Shown here piece by piece: positions 18,753-28,198 of a stretch of DNA of 64,000 nt (position 1 is the stretch's first letter; every line of letters begins with the position of its first letter). The translations under genes and the position numbers were made by a program. The stretch is from Microterricola viridarii (GTDB lineage: Bacteria; Actinomycetota; Actinomycetes; Actinomycetales; Microbacteriaceae), in NCBI RefSeq assembly GCF_001542775.1, contig NZ_CP014145.1, positions 2,046,001 through 2,110,000 of the forward strand, read 5' to 3'. The notes under the pieces are model-generated. The model saw only the letters and a list, made by a program, of their open reading frames with translations, searched no databases and was not told where the DNA came from.

Positions 18753-19016
18753 TTACTGCTTGTCGTCGGGGGCGGATGCCGGGGCACCGGCCTCGCGCTC
18801 AGCGAGCTCCGCCTCGAGGCGGGCGCTGATCTCGGCCTTGTAGTTGGTGCGGCGGATGCGGCGGACCATGTCAAAACCGATGCCGACCACGGCCAGGGCG
18901 ATCGCCGCGGTGGCCACAAATCCCCAAATGCCGGGGGTCACGGTGTCTGGATCGAACTCCTTGTCGCCCGTCGCCATGGCGAAGCGCGTCGAGAGCTCCA
19001 GAATCGTCGTGTACAC
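18753..19016 (-). CDS. Small single-pass membrane protein
   Basis: Unknown function; 87 aa. One hydrophobic segment (about 29-48, IWGFVATAAIALAVVGIGF) is followed by a basic patch, MVRRIRRTNYKAEI, and an acidic-Ala tail, so the C-terminus should be cytosolic. The GTG at 19016 is supported by AGGAG nine bases upstream; an internal ATG (MATGDKEF) is less likely. It diverges from the DUF4307 gene by 126 bases, an arrangement I regard as common near greA in this family. Confidence 0.78.
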   Translation of the reverse strand: MYTTILELSTRFAMATGDKEFDPDTVTPGIWGFVATAAIALAVVGIGFDMVRRIRRTNYKAEISARLEAELAEREAGAPASAPDDKQ

Positions 19017-19142
19017 GTGCGGAACTCCTCAGGATTGCCGGATAGCCTTAGGACAAGCTTAAGCCACGACGGCGCCCGGCCGTACCCAGCGGCCGCCCCG
19101 TGCGGCGCCCGCAGAATTCCCGCCGATCAGGAGCCCCGCAGC

Positions 19143-19556
19143 ATGAGCACCGCCAACGCCCAGCCGACCGATCTGGATCAGCGCTACGGGCGCACCCCCC
19201 GCAAGGGACGCCGCGACCGCCTGACGCTCATCATCGCTGCCGCGGTGTTCGCCGTCGTGCTGGTCGCCTGGGTGGTGTGGGCAGGCCTGGACGGCAGCAA
19301 GCCGATGGTCGAGGCCCGGGATGTCGCGCACACGGTGATCGACGACCAGACCGTGCGCGTCGACTACGAGGTGTCGATGCCGGCCGGTGAGACGGCCAGC
19401 TGCGCCGTGCAGGCACTCAATGAGGACTTCACCGTGGTGGGCTGGAAGATCGTCGATGTGCCGGCATCCGACCGCTTCACGCAGGCATTCAGCGACACCG
19501 TGCGCACCACTCTCCCCGCCAACACAGGGTTGATTTACCACTGCTGGCTCACCTAA
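19143..19556 (+). CDS. DUF4307 membrane protein
   Basis: 137 aa. A basic N-terminus (RYGRTPRKGRRDRL) precedes one hydrophobic segment (about 30-48), followed by an outside domain with DYEVSMPAGETASCAVQAL and GWKIVDVP, the pattern of DUF4307. Function unknown. It lies upstream of greA on the same strand (118-bp gap). No lipobox, so it is an anchored rather than lipidated protein. Confidence 0.87.
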   Translation: MSTANAQPTDLDQRYGRTPRKGRRDRLTLIIAAAVFAVVLVAWVVWAGLDGSKPMVEARDVAHTVIDDQTVRVDYEVSMPAGETASCAVQALNEDFTVVGWKIVDVPASDRFTQAFSDTVRTTLPANTGLIYHCWLT

Positions 19557-19674
19557 AATGAGGACTTCGCCCTGACTGCACAGTCGGGGCGTCGGCTTTA
19601 CCCCGCGCACTATCACGAGCAACATTTCTGGCGATCCCGGACTCCGTCCGCGTCGCTCAATCCAAGGAGAAGCG

Positions 19675-20166
19675 ATGGCATCCGACACGAGCGTTACGTG
19701 GCTGACACAGGAGGCGTTCGAGCGCCTCAGCGCCGAGCTCGAGGCTCTCTCGACCACCGGCCGTGTCGAGATCGCCTCCAAGATTGAGTCCGCGCGCGAA
19801 GAGGGCGACCTCAAAGAGAACAGCGGCTACCACGCTGCCAAGGACGAGCAGGGCAAGCAGGAGGCCCGCATTCGCCAGCTCAAGGATCTGCTCAAGCGCG
19901 CCGAGGTCGGCGACGCCCCCGAGAGCAAGGGCATCGTCGAGACCGGCACCGTGATCACGGCGGACATCGCCGGCGACGAGACCGTGTTCCTGATCGGCGA
20001 CCGCGAGATCGCCGGCGACAGCGACTTCGACGTGTACAGCCCGCAGAGCCCGCTCGGCGAGGCCATCCTCGGCATGAAGGTCGGCGCAACCACCAGCTAC
20101 ACGGCCCCGAACGGCAAGGAGATCACCGTCGTGATCAACAAGGTCGAGACCTGGAGCGGCCAGTAA
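19675..20166 (+). CDS. greA: Transcription elongation factor GreA
   Basis: Rescues backtracked RNA polymerase by stimulating transcript cleavage. The N-terminal coiled coil has EIASKIESAREEGDLKENS with the acidic tip residues, and the C-terminal FKBP-like domain has YSPQSPLGEAILGMKVG. At 163 aa it is full length. CAAGGAGAAGCG precedes the ATG. A strong terminator follows. Confidence 0.97.
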   Translation: MASDTSVTWLTQEAFERLSAELEALSTTGRVEIASKIESAREEGDLKENSGYHAAKDEQGKQEARIRQLKDLLKRAEVGDAPESKGIVETGTVITADIAGDETVFLIGDREIAGDSDFDVYSPQSPLGEAILGMKVGATTSYTAPNGKEITVVINKVETWSGQ

Positions 20167-20183
20167 CGACCCCCACACCTCAC

Positions 20184-20225
20184 AGAGCGCTGGCCACCAA
20201 CCCTCGGGTTGGTGGCCAGCGCTCT
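20184..20225. terminator. Bidirectional terminator between greA and ilvA
   Basis: A perfect 20-bp stem: AGAGCGCTGGCCACCAACCC (20184-20203) and its complement (20206-20225) around TC, followed by TGTGTG. The two genes converge on it. Confidence 0.93.
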
Positions 20226-20239
20226 TGTGTGTGGCGCCG

Positions 20240-21499
20240 CTAGTTGCGGCGCTTGTCGAGCTTGGGCTCGTAGCCGTCGGCGCGGAGTGCCGCGAGCACT
20301 TCTTCGACGTGGGCCGGGCCGCGGGTCTCAACGGTGATGTCGAGCTCCACCTCGGTGATCTGCAGGTCGGGGCCGTGCTGCGTGTGCAACACCTCGATCA
20401 CGTTGGCGCGCACGCCGGCGAGGATGGTGGCGACGCGGGCGAGCTCGCCCGGGCGGTCCATCAGCATGACGCGCATGGTCAGATAGCGGTCGGATGCCGC
20501 CAGGCCGTGGCTGATCACGCGCTGCATCAGCAGCGGGTCGATGTTGCCGCCGGAGAGGATCGCGACGGTGGTGCCCGTGCCGCTGATCTTGCCGGCCAGC
20601 AGCGCGGCGACCGAGACGGCGCCGGCCGGCTCCACCACGAGCTTGGCCCGCTCCATCAGCACGAGCAGTGCCCGGGCCGCGTCGTCCTCACTGACCGTGA
20701 CGATCTCGTCGACGGCATCCTGGATCATCAGGTAGTTCAGCTCGCCGGGGCGGTAGACGGCGATGCCGTCGGCGATCGTCGGCTTGAACGGGATGTTCAC
20801 CGGGGTGCCCGCCTCAAGCGACGCGATGTAGGAGGCTGCGTTCTCGGCCTGCACGCCGATGACACGCACCGGGCGGCCGCCTGCTGCGGCGAGCTGCTTG
20901 AACGCGCTGGCGATGCCGGAGATGAGGCCGCCACCGCCGATCGGCACGACCACGGTGTCGAGGTCTGGCACCTGCTCGAGCAGCTCGAACGCGATGGTGC
21001 TCTGCCCGGCGACCACAGCGGGGTGGTCGTACGGCGGGATGAAGATGGCGCCTGTCTCCTCGGCGAAGGCCGCGGCGGCGGCCAGCGTCTCGCCGAACAC
21101 CGAGCCACTGAGCACCACCTGGGCGCCGTAGTCGCGGGTGGCCTCGAGCTTGGGCAGCGGCACGTTGGTCGGCATGAAGATCGTCGCCTCGATGCCGAGC
21201 TCGCGTGCGCCGAGCGCAACGCCCTGGGCGTGGTTGCCGGCGGATGCCGCGACGACGCCGCGGCTGCGCTCCTCGGTGCTCAGCGCGGAGAGCCGGTTGA
21301 AGGCGCCGCGGATCTTGTAGGAGCCGGTGCGCTGCAGGTTCTCGCACTTGAGCAGCACCGGAGAGCCGAGGAGTTCGGAGAGGAAGCGCGAGGTCTCGAC
21401 GGGCGTGACCTGCGCGACCGCCGCGACCGTTCCCCGGGCAATCTGCATGTCGGCCAGGGTGGGTCCGATCAGGGTGGCGGGCACAGAGTTCTCGGTCAT
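20240..21499 (-). CDS. ilvA: Threonine ammonia-lyase with ACT domain
   Basis: PLP enzyme deaminating threonine to 2-oxobutanoate, the entry to isoleucine synthesis. The PLP lysine is K62 in TGSYKIRGAFN; SAGNHAQGVA and PIGGGGLISG bind substrate and phosphate. A C-terminal ACT domain (about 330-415, with MRVMLMDRPGELARV) suggests allosteric control. At 419 aa with one ACT domain it is the short form, which can also be catabolic. It begins four bases after the AI-2E gene stops, so the two are co-transcribed; the ribosome site (AAAAGAAT) is weak. Confidence 0.95.
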   Translation of the reverse strand: MTENSVPATLIGPTLADMQIARGTVAAVAQVTPVETSRFLSELLGSPVLLKCENLQRTGSYKIRGAFNRLSALSTEERSRGVVAASAGNHAQGVALGARELGIEATIFMPTNVPLPKLEATRDYGAQVVLSGSVFGETLAAAAAFAEETGAIFIPPYDHPAVVAGQSTIAFELLEQVPDLDTVVVPIGGGGLISGIASAFKQLAAAGGRPVRVIGVQAENAASYIASLEAGTPVNIPFKPTIADGIAVYRPGELNYLMIQDAVDEIVTVSEDDAARALLVLMERAKLVVEPAGAVSVAALLAGKISGTGTTVAILSGGNIDPLLMQRVISHGLAASDRYLTMRVMLMDRPGELARVATILAGVRANVIEVLHTQHGPDLQITEVELDITVETRGPAHVEEVLAALRADGYEPKLDKRRN

Positions 21500-21503
21500 T
21501 GCG

Positions 21504-22796
21504 TCAATTCTTTTGCGTAGGGGCGGACGGGGTGGGTGTAACGCTGCGACGGTAGCCGGGCCGGGTTTGCGGCACCGTGCTCCAGAGCGGCGCGCTGGGC
21601 TCGGGGGACGGCGGTGGCGGCGTATGCCGCCAGACGCCGCTGGAGATGTAATGCACCATCACATTGAGCACGGCAGCGACGGGCACGGCGAAGAGGGCAC
21701 CGGGGATGCCGGCCAGCATCGAGCCGGCGGCGACGACGAGCACCACGGCGAGCGGGTGCACCTTGACGGCCGTGCCCATGATGAGCGGCTGCAGCACGTG
21801 GCCCTCGATCTGCTGCACCAGCAGAACGACGCCGAGCATGGCCAGGGCGATCGGCCAGCCGTTGTAGATCAGCGCGATGGCGACGGCAACCGCGCCGGTG
21901 GCGACCGCGCCGACGATCGGGATGAAGGAGCCGAGGAAGACCAGCACGGCGATGGGGATGGCCAGCGGGACCTGCAGGATGGCCGCGCCCAGGCCGATGC
22001 CGACGGCGTCAATGGAGGCCACCAGGACCTGCACCTTGACGAAATTGCCGAGCGTCGTCCAGCCGGCGTTGCCGGCCCCGTCGACGGCCGCCCGCGCCCG
22101 ACGCGGGAAGATGCGCACCGCCCAGTTCCAGATGCCCTTGCCGTCGATCAGCATGAACAAGGTGGCGAACAACGCGATCAGCATGCCGGCCACGAAATGG
22201 CCGAGCGAGGAGCCGATGCTCAGCGCGCCGCTGATGAAGATCTGGCTGTCCTGCTGGATGGCATCGCCAATCTGCGCCAGGTAGCCGTTGATTTGCGTCT
22301 CGGTCAGCTGCAGCGGAGAGTCCAGCAGTGCCTGCTTGAGCTGCTCGTACGACTCGACGGCGCGCGCGCTCAGGTTGCCAGAGCTGCGCGCGATCTGGGT
22401 GATCACGAGCACCATCAGTCCGGCGACGAGGGCCAGGACGCCGAGCATCGCCACGGCAATGGAGAGGCCGCGCGGCCAGCGGTGGCGGTGCAGGAAGTTC
22501 ACCAGCGGGCTGAGCAGCGCCGCCAGCAGCACGGCCACCAGCACCGGGATCACGATCAGCCGCAGCTGGACGATCAGGAAGATGATGACGGCGATCATCG
22601 CGCCGATCAGCAGCAGGCGCCACGACCAGGCGGCGCCGAGGCGTACTCCCGTCGGCAGCGACTGCGCGACCTGCTCCTCGGTCGGCGTCAGCGGGGCGGC
22701 CAGCTCGGTTCCGGCCGATGGCTGGGCGGTTTCAGCTCGCCCGGCACGCCACGGAGACCCACGCCAGCCCTTGCGTTTTCCCGTTGATTCGGTCAT
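21504..22796 (-). CDS. AI-2E family transporter
   Basis: Polytopic membrane protein (430 aa) of the PerM/AI-2E exporter family. About eight helices, a proline-rich N-terminal cytosolic region (1-60) and a Pro/Ser-rich tail of about 40 residues (WRHTPPPPSPEPSAP). The conserved LLVQQIEGHVLQPLIMG and FLGSFIPIVGAVATG are present. Relatives have been tied to autoinducer-2 export or sodium/proton antiport; the substrate here is unknown. Its operon partner ilvA gives no clear clue. Confidence 0.9.
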   Translation of the reverse strand: MTESTGKRKGWRGSPWRAGRAETAQPSAGTELAAPLTPTEEQVAQSLPTGVRLGAAWSWRLLLIGAMIAVIIFLIVQLRLIVIPVLVAVLLAALLSPLVNFLHRHRWPRGLSIAVAMLGVLALVAGLMVLVITQIARSSGNLSARAVESYEQLKQALLDSPLQLTETQINGYLAQIGDAIQQDSQIFISGALSIGSSLGHFVAGMLIALFATLFMLIDGKGIWNWAVRIFPRRARAAVDGAGNAGWTTLGNFVKVQVLVASIDAVGIGLGAAILQVPLAIPIAVLVFLGSFIPIVGAVATGAVAVAIALIYNGWPIALAMLGVVLLVQQIEGHVLQPLIMGTAVKVHPLAVVLVVAAGSMLAGIPGALFAVPVAAVLNVMVHYISSGVWRHTPPPPSPEPSAPLWSTVPQTRPGYRRSVTPTPSAPTQKN

Positions 22797-22805
22797 TTGG
22801 ACAGT

Positions 22806-23867
22806 CTATTGCCGTGTATATGCCGTTTCGGTTGTGGAGCTGCGCGCGACGGCCTGGCCGCCCCATGCGATGCAGAGGGACTCCCCCGGTTGTGGGTTGT
22901 GTTGCACCGGGTGCTGCACCACCAGCACCGTTCCATCGCCGAGCCGCACGCTCGTCCTGCGCATCGAGCCGAGGAAGCTGGAGGCGAGCACGACGGCGGG
23001 GATCCCGGTGGATGACAGCTCGATGTCCTCCGGGCGCACCAGCACGTCGACGGCGCCATCGCCGGCCGTACTGTCCAGCAGCGGGACCGGGTGCCCGTAC
23101 AGCTCGACCACACCGCTCCGCGCCACACCGGTGACCCGGTTGCTCTGGCCGACGAAGCGCGCCACGAACGGGGTGGCCGGTTGCGTGTACAGCTGCTCCG
23201 GCGAACCGATCTGCTCGATGCCGCCGGCGTACATCACGGCGACCCGGTCCGAGATCGCCAGGGCCTCCTCCTGGTCGTGGGTCACGAACACGGTGGTGAT
23301 GCCGAGCCGCAGCTGGATGCGCCGGATCTCCTCGCGCAACTGCTCCCGCACCTTCGCGTCCAGCGCCGAGAGCGGTTCGTCCAGTAACAGCACCCGGGGC
23401 TCGGTCACCAGGGCTCTGGCGAGCGCGACGCGTTGTTGCTGGCCGCCCGAGAGCTGGTGCGGGTAGCGCTCCGCCTGCGCGCCGAGGCCCACCACATCCA
23501 GCATCTCGCGCGCACGCATCTCGGCCTCGCGGGCGCGCACCCGGCGCATGGCGAGGCCGAACATGACGTTCCGCACGGCGCTGAGGTGTGGGAACAACGA
23601 GTAGGACTGGAACACCATGCCGATATCGCGCTTGTTCGTCGGCTGCGCGGAGACGTCGACGCCGTTCAGCAGTACGACGCCCGCCGTGGCATCCTCGAGC
23701 CCGGCCAACACGCGCAACGCCGTGGTCTTGCCGCACCCGGACGGCCCGAGCAGCGAGACAAGCTCCCCCGGGCCGACGGTGAGGTTGAAGCCGTGCAGCA
23801 CGCGCTGCTTGCCGTAGTCCTTGGTGATGTCAGAGAACTCGACGGTGCTGCTGCGGTGCTGGGTCAT
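22806..23867 (-). CDS. PotA-type ABC transporter ATPase
   Basis: ATPase of a four-gene importer (353 aa). Walker A GPSGCGKTT, signature LSGGQQQRVALARAL, Walker B VLLLDEPLSALD and switch TVFVTHDQEEAL are intact. A C-terminal TOBE-like regulatory domain follows (about 275-350). The ATG at 23867 (MTQHRSS) is preferred over an upstream in-frame start that overlaps the permease gene. The family imports polyamines, iron(III), thiamine, phosphonates or sugars. Last gene of the operon. Confidence 0.93.
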   Translation of the reverse strand: MTQHRSSTVEFSDITKDYGKQRVLHGFNLTVGPGELVSLLGPSGCGKTTALRVLAGLEDATAGVVLLNGVDVSAQPTNKRDIGMVFQSYSLFPHLSAVRNVMFGLAMRRVRAREAEMRAREMLDVVGLGAQAERYPHQLSGGQQQRVALARALVTEPRVLLLDEPLSALDAKVREQLREEIRRIQLRLGITTVFVTHDQEEALAISDRVAVMYAGGIEQIGSPEQLYTQPATPFVARFVGQSNRVTGVARSGVVELYGHPVPLLDSTAGDGAVDVLVRPEDIELSSTGIPAVVLASSFLGSMRRTSVRLGDGTVLVVQHPVQHNPQPGESLCIAWGGQAVARSSTTETAYTRQ

Positions 23868-23886
23868 GGTGTTGTCTTTCTCGGGT

Positions 23887-24723
23887 TCATTTGCTCGGCC
23901 GGATGCCGCGGCGCCCGCCGATGGCTGCACCGCGGTCTATCACGAGCAGCAGCACGAAGGCGAAGCCCAGCGCGAGCAGCGACAGGATCACGGCGACGTA
24001 GGGGTCCTGCTTGTTGACGACGAAGAGCGCCGTCTGCAGGTTGGGCCGGTTGAGCAGGGAGGCAATGGTGAACTCACCGAGCACGACGGCCACGGAGAGC
24101 AGGAGCGCGGCGAGGATGCCGGTGCGGAGGTTCGGTGCGAGCACCTTGAGCAGCACCGTCACCCAGCCGGCACCGAGCGAGCGGGCCGCCTCGGCCAGCG
24201 TGCTGATGTCGACGGCGTCGATGTTGGCCTGGATGGCGCGGTAGGCGTAGGGCAGCACGGTGATTCCGTAGGCGAGCGAGAGCGGCCAGATCCCGGTGCC
24301 GATGGTGCGCCCGATCACCAGGTAGACGGGCGCGAGGCCCACCACCAGGACGATGGCCGGGATCGAGATCGGCAGCAGGCAGAGGAATTCGAACGGCCGG
24401 CGCAACCTCGGGAACCGCAGCGCGATGAGCACCATCGTCGGCACCAGCAGGAACAACACGATCACGGCGACGCCGAGGCAGAGCACCATCGAGTTGCCGA
24501 GCCCGACCCAGATCGGCGCGTAGCTGGCCCGATTGGCCGGGTCGAACAGGGCGAACCAGTGCACCAGGCTGTGCCCGCCGGCGCTCTCGCTGTCGCGCAG
24601 CGTGAATTCCGCCATCGAGACGATCGGGATGGCGAAGAGCAGGCCGATCACGCCGACGATGGCGCGGCTGCCGATCACGCCGGGGGCGAATGCCGGCGCG
24701 CTCTCCCGCACGGCGCCGCTCAT
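23887..24723 (-). CDS. ABC transporter permease (second subunit)
   Basis: Inner-membrane permease (278 aa), about six helices, with the cytosolic coupling loop EAARSLGAGWVTVLLKVLAPN, the EAA motif that docks on the ATPase. ATG at 24723 overlaps the upstream permease stop by four bases (ATGA). Pairs with the 24720-25649 product as a heterodimer. Confidence 0.93.
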   Translation of the reverse strand: MSGAVRESAPAFAPGVIGSRAIVGVIGLLFAIPIVSMAEFTLRDSESAGGHSLVHWFALFDPANRASYAPIWVGLGNSMVLCLGVAVIVLFLLVPTMVLIALRFPRLRRPFEFLCLLPISIPAIVLVVGLAPVYLVIGRTIGTGIWPLSLAYGITVLPYAYRAIQANIDAVDISTLAEAARSLGAGWVTVLLKVLAPNLRTGILAALLLSVAVVLGEFTIASLLNRPNLQTALFVVNKQDPYVAVILSLLALGFAFVLLLVIDRGAAIGGRRGIRPSK

Positions 24724-25649
24724 TTCTGCCACCGGGCCGCGCGACCCTGCACGACGGCATACGCCCACATCACGAGCCCCATCACGACGATCATGCCGAG
24801 CGCTAGGGCGCCGGCGAGGTTCTCCCGGCCGAGCACGGTCTCGCTGGTCAGTGCGGCGCGAATCTGCAGCGGCACGATCTGCGAGCCCTGGCTGGCCAGC
24901 GCCGCCGCTGTGGCATACGACGAGAACGCGTTGGCGAAGAGCAGCAGGAAGCTGGCCAGGAAGGACGGGGCCAGCACGGGGAGGGCAACCCGGCGCCAGA
25001 AGGCGGCGCGGGTGCCGCCGAGGGTCAGCGTGGCCTCCACCCAGGTCGCCTTCAACGCGGTCAGCGCCGGCAGGAACGTGATCACCATGAGCGGCACCTG
25101 GAAGTAGATGTACGGCAACACCAGCCCGGGCAGGCCGTAGATCCAGGCCCCCTCCGCGAAGATGTCGATGCCCCAGCTGTCGCGGAGCCAGACGGTGATC
25201 AGGCCCTGGAGCCCGATCGTCGCGACGAAGGCGAAGGCGAGCATGATGCCGCCGAACTGCGCGAGCACACCGCTCAGGGCGGCGACCGTTGCGCGCACGG
25301 CGCCGTCGGCACGGAAGCCGAGCAGCGCGTAGCAGAGCAGCGCCCCGAGGAGTGCGCCGATCACCGCGGTGAGCAGCGAGAGACCGATCGAGTTGCCGAA
25401 GGTGGCCACGATGAGGGGGTCGGCGAGTGCCGTGATGTTGTCGAGGGTGAGGCCACCGGCGGAGTCGAAGAAGCCGCTGCCGACGGCGAGGATCGTCGGC
25501 ACGGCCAGGAAGAACAGCAGGTAGGCGGCGAAGGGAAGCAGGCCGAGCAAGTCGGCGCGCAGGCGACGCGTGGACGGGGTGGGCGGAACGCGCCGCGGGG
25601 GCTGGCCGGTGTGGCCAGCCCCGACGGCCGTCGCAGTGAGTGACGACAT
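24720..25649 (-). CDS. ABC transporter permease (first subunit)
   Basis: Inner-membrane permease (309 aa), about six helices. The EAA loop reads EATLTLGGTRAAFWRRVALP. The ATG at 25649 (MSSLTATAV) is chosen; the open frame continues upstream into the binding-protein gene but is repeat-like and unsupported. It lies 37 bases after the binding-protein gene. Confidence 0.92.
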   Translation of the reverse strand: MSSLTATAVGAGHTGQPPRRVPPTPSTRRLRADLLGLLPFAAYLLFFLAVPTILAVGSGFFDSAGGLTLDNITALADPLIVATFGNSIGLSLLTAVIGALLGALLCYALLGFRADGAVRATVAALSGVLAQFGGIMLAFAFVATIGLQGLITVWLRDSWGIDIFAEGAWIYGLPGLVLPYIYFQVPLMVITFLPALTALKATWVEATLTLGGTRAAFWRRVALPVLAPSFLASFLLLFANAFSSYATAAALASQGSQIVPLQIRAALTSETVLGRENLAGALALGMIVVMGLVMWAYAVVQGRAARWQK

Positions 25650-25686
25650 GCGTGTCTGAGCGTCGGTGTGTCTGGGTGTCCGCGCG

Positions 25687-26811
25687 TCAGTTGACGGCTG
25701 TTGCCCAGTTCTTGCCGAGCAGCTCGCCCGCTGCGGTGCTCTGCTTCTCGGTCGGGACGACCGTGTCGCTCGGGCTGTCGGGAAGCGCCGCGAACAGCGT
25801 CTCGTCGATCGTTCCGGCCTCGGCCATGGCGTCGGCGCGCACCGGGCGTGCACCGCCGGCGAGCCAGAGGTTCTGGCCCTCGTCGCTGTAGAGGAACTCC
25901 TGCCACAGACGCGCGGCGGCCGGGTGCGGGGCATCCTTGTTGATGGCCTGGTTGTAGTAGCCCGCGTAGCCGGTGCCGGGAAGGATGACGACCTTCCAGT
26001 TCTTGTTGTCGGCCTTGTGCGCGGCGTTCAGGTAGTCCCAGTCGAAGACGACGGGGGTCTCGCCGGATGCCACGGTGGCGGTGGTCACGTCGACCTTGAG
26101 CATGTTGCCGGCCGCGTTCAGCTCGCTGAAGAAGTCGATACCGGCCTGGAAGTCATCCAGGGTGCCCTTGTTCTGCACGGTGGCGAGGCCCACCGCGGCG
26201 AACGCTGCGCCGGCCTGAGTCGGGTCACCGTTGATGGCGACGGCACCCTTGTAGTCGGTGCCGAGCAGGTCCTTGAGGGCGGCCGGGGCGTCGTACTTCG
26301 AGGAGTCGTAGCCGATCGACATGTATCCGCCGTAGTCGCCGACGAAGAGCCCGGAGGATTCCTTGAGCGCGTCGGGGATATCGGCCCACGTGGCGACCTT
26401 GTATGCGGCGAACTGCTTCGTGTTGGCCAGGGCGACGGTCAGACCGAGGTCGAAGACGTCCGGCGCCGTGTCGAGCCCCGCGTTGGTCTTGGCGGCCTGG
26501 ATCTCCTCGGCGCTGGAGACGTCCGGCGACTGCTCGGTGATCTTGATGTCGGGGTACTTGGCACTAAATGCGTCCAGCACCGCGCCGTAGTTGGCCCAGT
26601 CGCGCGGCAGGGCGATGACGTTGAGGGCGCCCTCCGCGGTGGCGGCGGCTTCCAGGTCGGCCAGCGTGCCGAAGCTGTCGAGGCTGGTGGCGGTCGCGGC
26701 ATCCGCTCCGCCGGCGGCGGGTGCCCCGGCATCGCCGGCACAGGCGGTGAGGGCCAGGGCCAGGACTGCAGCGGTTGCGATGCCAGCGACCATAGTGCGC
26801 TTGGTAAACAC
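25687..26811 (-). CDS. ABC transporter substrate-binding lipoprotein
   Basis: First gene of the importer operon; 374 aa. A lipoprotein signal peptide, with lipobox LALTACAG and the modified Cys at about residue 24, places it on the outer face of the membrane. The body (ALNVIALPRDWANYGAV, then DVFDLGLTVALAN and GYMSIGYDSSKYDAP) is that of the extracellular solute-binding families that serve PotA-type importers. The ligand is not evident: polyamine, iron or a phosphonate are all open. RBS: CCGGAGGATACG before the ATG. The 190-bp gap upstream is shared with the divergent YcaQ-like gene; it holds small hairpins but nothing I can name. Confidence 0.9.
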   Translation of the reverse strand: MFTKRTMVAGIATAAVLALALTACAGDAGAPAAGGADAATATSLDSFGTLADLEAAATAEGALNVIALPRDWANYGAVLDAFSAKYPDIKITEQSPDVSSAEEIQAAKTNAGLDTAPDVFDLGLTVALANTKQFAAYKVATWADIPDALKESSGLFVGDYGGYMSIGYDSSKYDAPAALKDLLGTDYKGAVAINGDPTQAGAAFAAVGLATVQNKGTLDDFQAGIDFFSELNAAGNMLKVDVTTATVASGETPVVFDWDYLNAAHKADNKNWKVVILPGTGYAGYYNQAINKDAPHPAAARLWQEFLYSDEGQNLWLAGGARPVRADAMAEAGTIDETLFAALPDSPSDTVVPTEKQSTAAGELLGKNWATAVN

Positions 26812-27002
26812 GTATCCTCCGGTGGGTCGCGACGGCCGCCTCTGCTGTGTGAGGCGTCGGAACCTTCGCTAGCCTCTGCGAGAGTAGGGAGGGCAGGTTT
26901 CCGCCTAGCGGAGCCAGTGTGAACGACGGGTGAATCGCGGATGGAGAACGCGCGCGGGGCCGGTGAGCGCCGTGTCGGATGTCGGCGCTAAGGTCGATTC
27001 CG

Positions 27003-28198
27003 ATGGTTGACACAGTCTCAGCGGCATCCGCCCGCCGCATCGCCCTGGCCGCACAGGGATTCGCCCGCCCGCGCCCCGCCGCCGTCGGCAAACGCCAGTT
27101 GAACGCGCTGATCGGTCGGCTCGGCCTGCTGCAGCTGGACTCGGTGAACGTGTTCGAACGCTCGCATTACATGCCGGTGTTCGCCCGCCTGGGTGCCTAC
27201 GACAAGGCCACACTGGACGCGCTCACGTTCGCCCGCGGCGGCGAGTACGTCGAGTATTGGGCGCACGAGGCGGCGGTGATCCCCGTCGAGACCTGGCCGT
27301 TGCTGCGCTGGCGGATGCAGCACTACCGCGACAAGCACGCCGCCGACCTGTCGGCCTGGGCGCACACGAACGAGCCGATGATCGCCTGGCTGAAGGCCGA
27401 GCTCGCCGAGAAGGGCCCGCTGCCGGCCAGCGCCATCGAGCACGACGCGAACAAGAGGAACGGCCCGTGGTGGGGCTGGTCCGATGTGAAGATCGGCCTC
27501 GAGGTGCTGTTCCGCTGGGGCGAGTTGGCGTCGGCCGGCCGCACCCGGTTCGAGCGGAACTATGCGCTGCCCGAGCAGGTGCTGCCGGCATCCGTGATCG
27601 AGCGGGCGGTGCCCCGTGCCGAGGCGCAGCGCGAGCTGGTGCGGCACGCGGCGGAGGCGCACGGCATCGGCACGGCCGGCGACTTCGCCGACTACTTCCG
27701 GATGGGCCGCGTCGACACCCTTGCCGCTGTGCATTCGCTCGTCGAGGAGGGCGTGCTGCTGCCCGTGACGGTCGAGGGTTGGAAGCAGCCGGCCTGGCTG
27801 CACCGCGATGCGCGGGTGCCGCGCCGGGTGGAGGCGGCCGCACTGCTCTCGCCGTTCGACCCGGTGGTGTGGGATCGGAAGCGCGCGGAGCGGCTGTTCG
27901 GCTTCCATTACCGGATCGAGATCTACACGCCGGCGCCGAAACGGGTGTTCGGTTACTACTCACTGCCGATCCTGCTGGGCGACACGGTAGTCGGGCGGAT
28001 CGACCTGAAGAACGACCGGCAGGCCGGCGTGCTGCGGGTGCAGTCCGCCTGGCACGAGGAGGGGGCCTCCCCGACATCGCTGCCCAGCTGGCGCCGCTGG
28101 TGCGCGCCGCCGCCGAGTGGCAGGGCCTCAGTGAGGTCACGGTGAACGACTGGGGCACGCTCGCGCTCCCCCTCGCCGCTGAGCTCGCCCGCGCCTGA
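27003..28198 (+). pseudogene. YcaQ-like winged-helix protein, single frameshift
   Basis: Winged-helix protein of the HTH_42 family, whose E. coli member YcaQ is a DNA glycosylase that unhooks interstrand crosslinks. Seen here: ALIGRLGLLQLDSVNVFERSH, EYVEYWAHEAAVIPVE, and ALLSPFDPVVWDRKRAERLF near the C-terminus. The residues AHEA and SPFDPVVWDR match family hallmarks. The frame breaks after WHEEGASP at a four-C run (28069-28072). Adding one C continues DIAAQLAPLVRAAAEW to the TGA at 28196-28198 and gives 398 aa. ATG 27003 is chosen (MVDTVSAAS). Confidence 0.85.

Noticed and set aside
26820..26960. Resemblance to a TPP riboswitch on the plus strand (GAACCT ... GAGTAGGGAG)
   Set aside because: The conserved CUGAGA segment is missing and it would face the YcaQ-like gene rather than the importer, so the likeness is probably chance.
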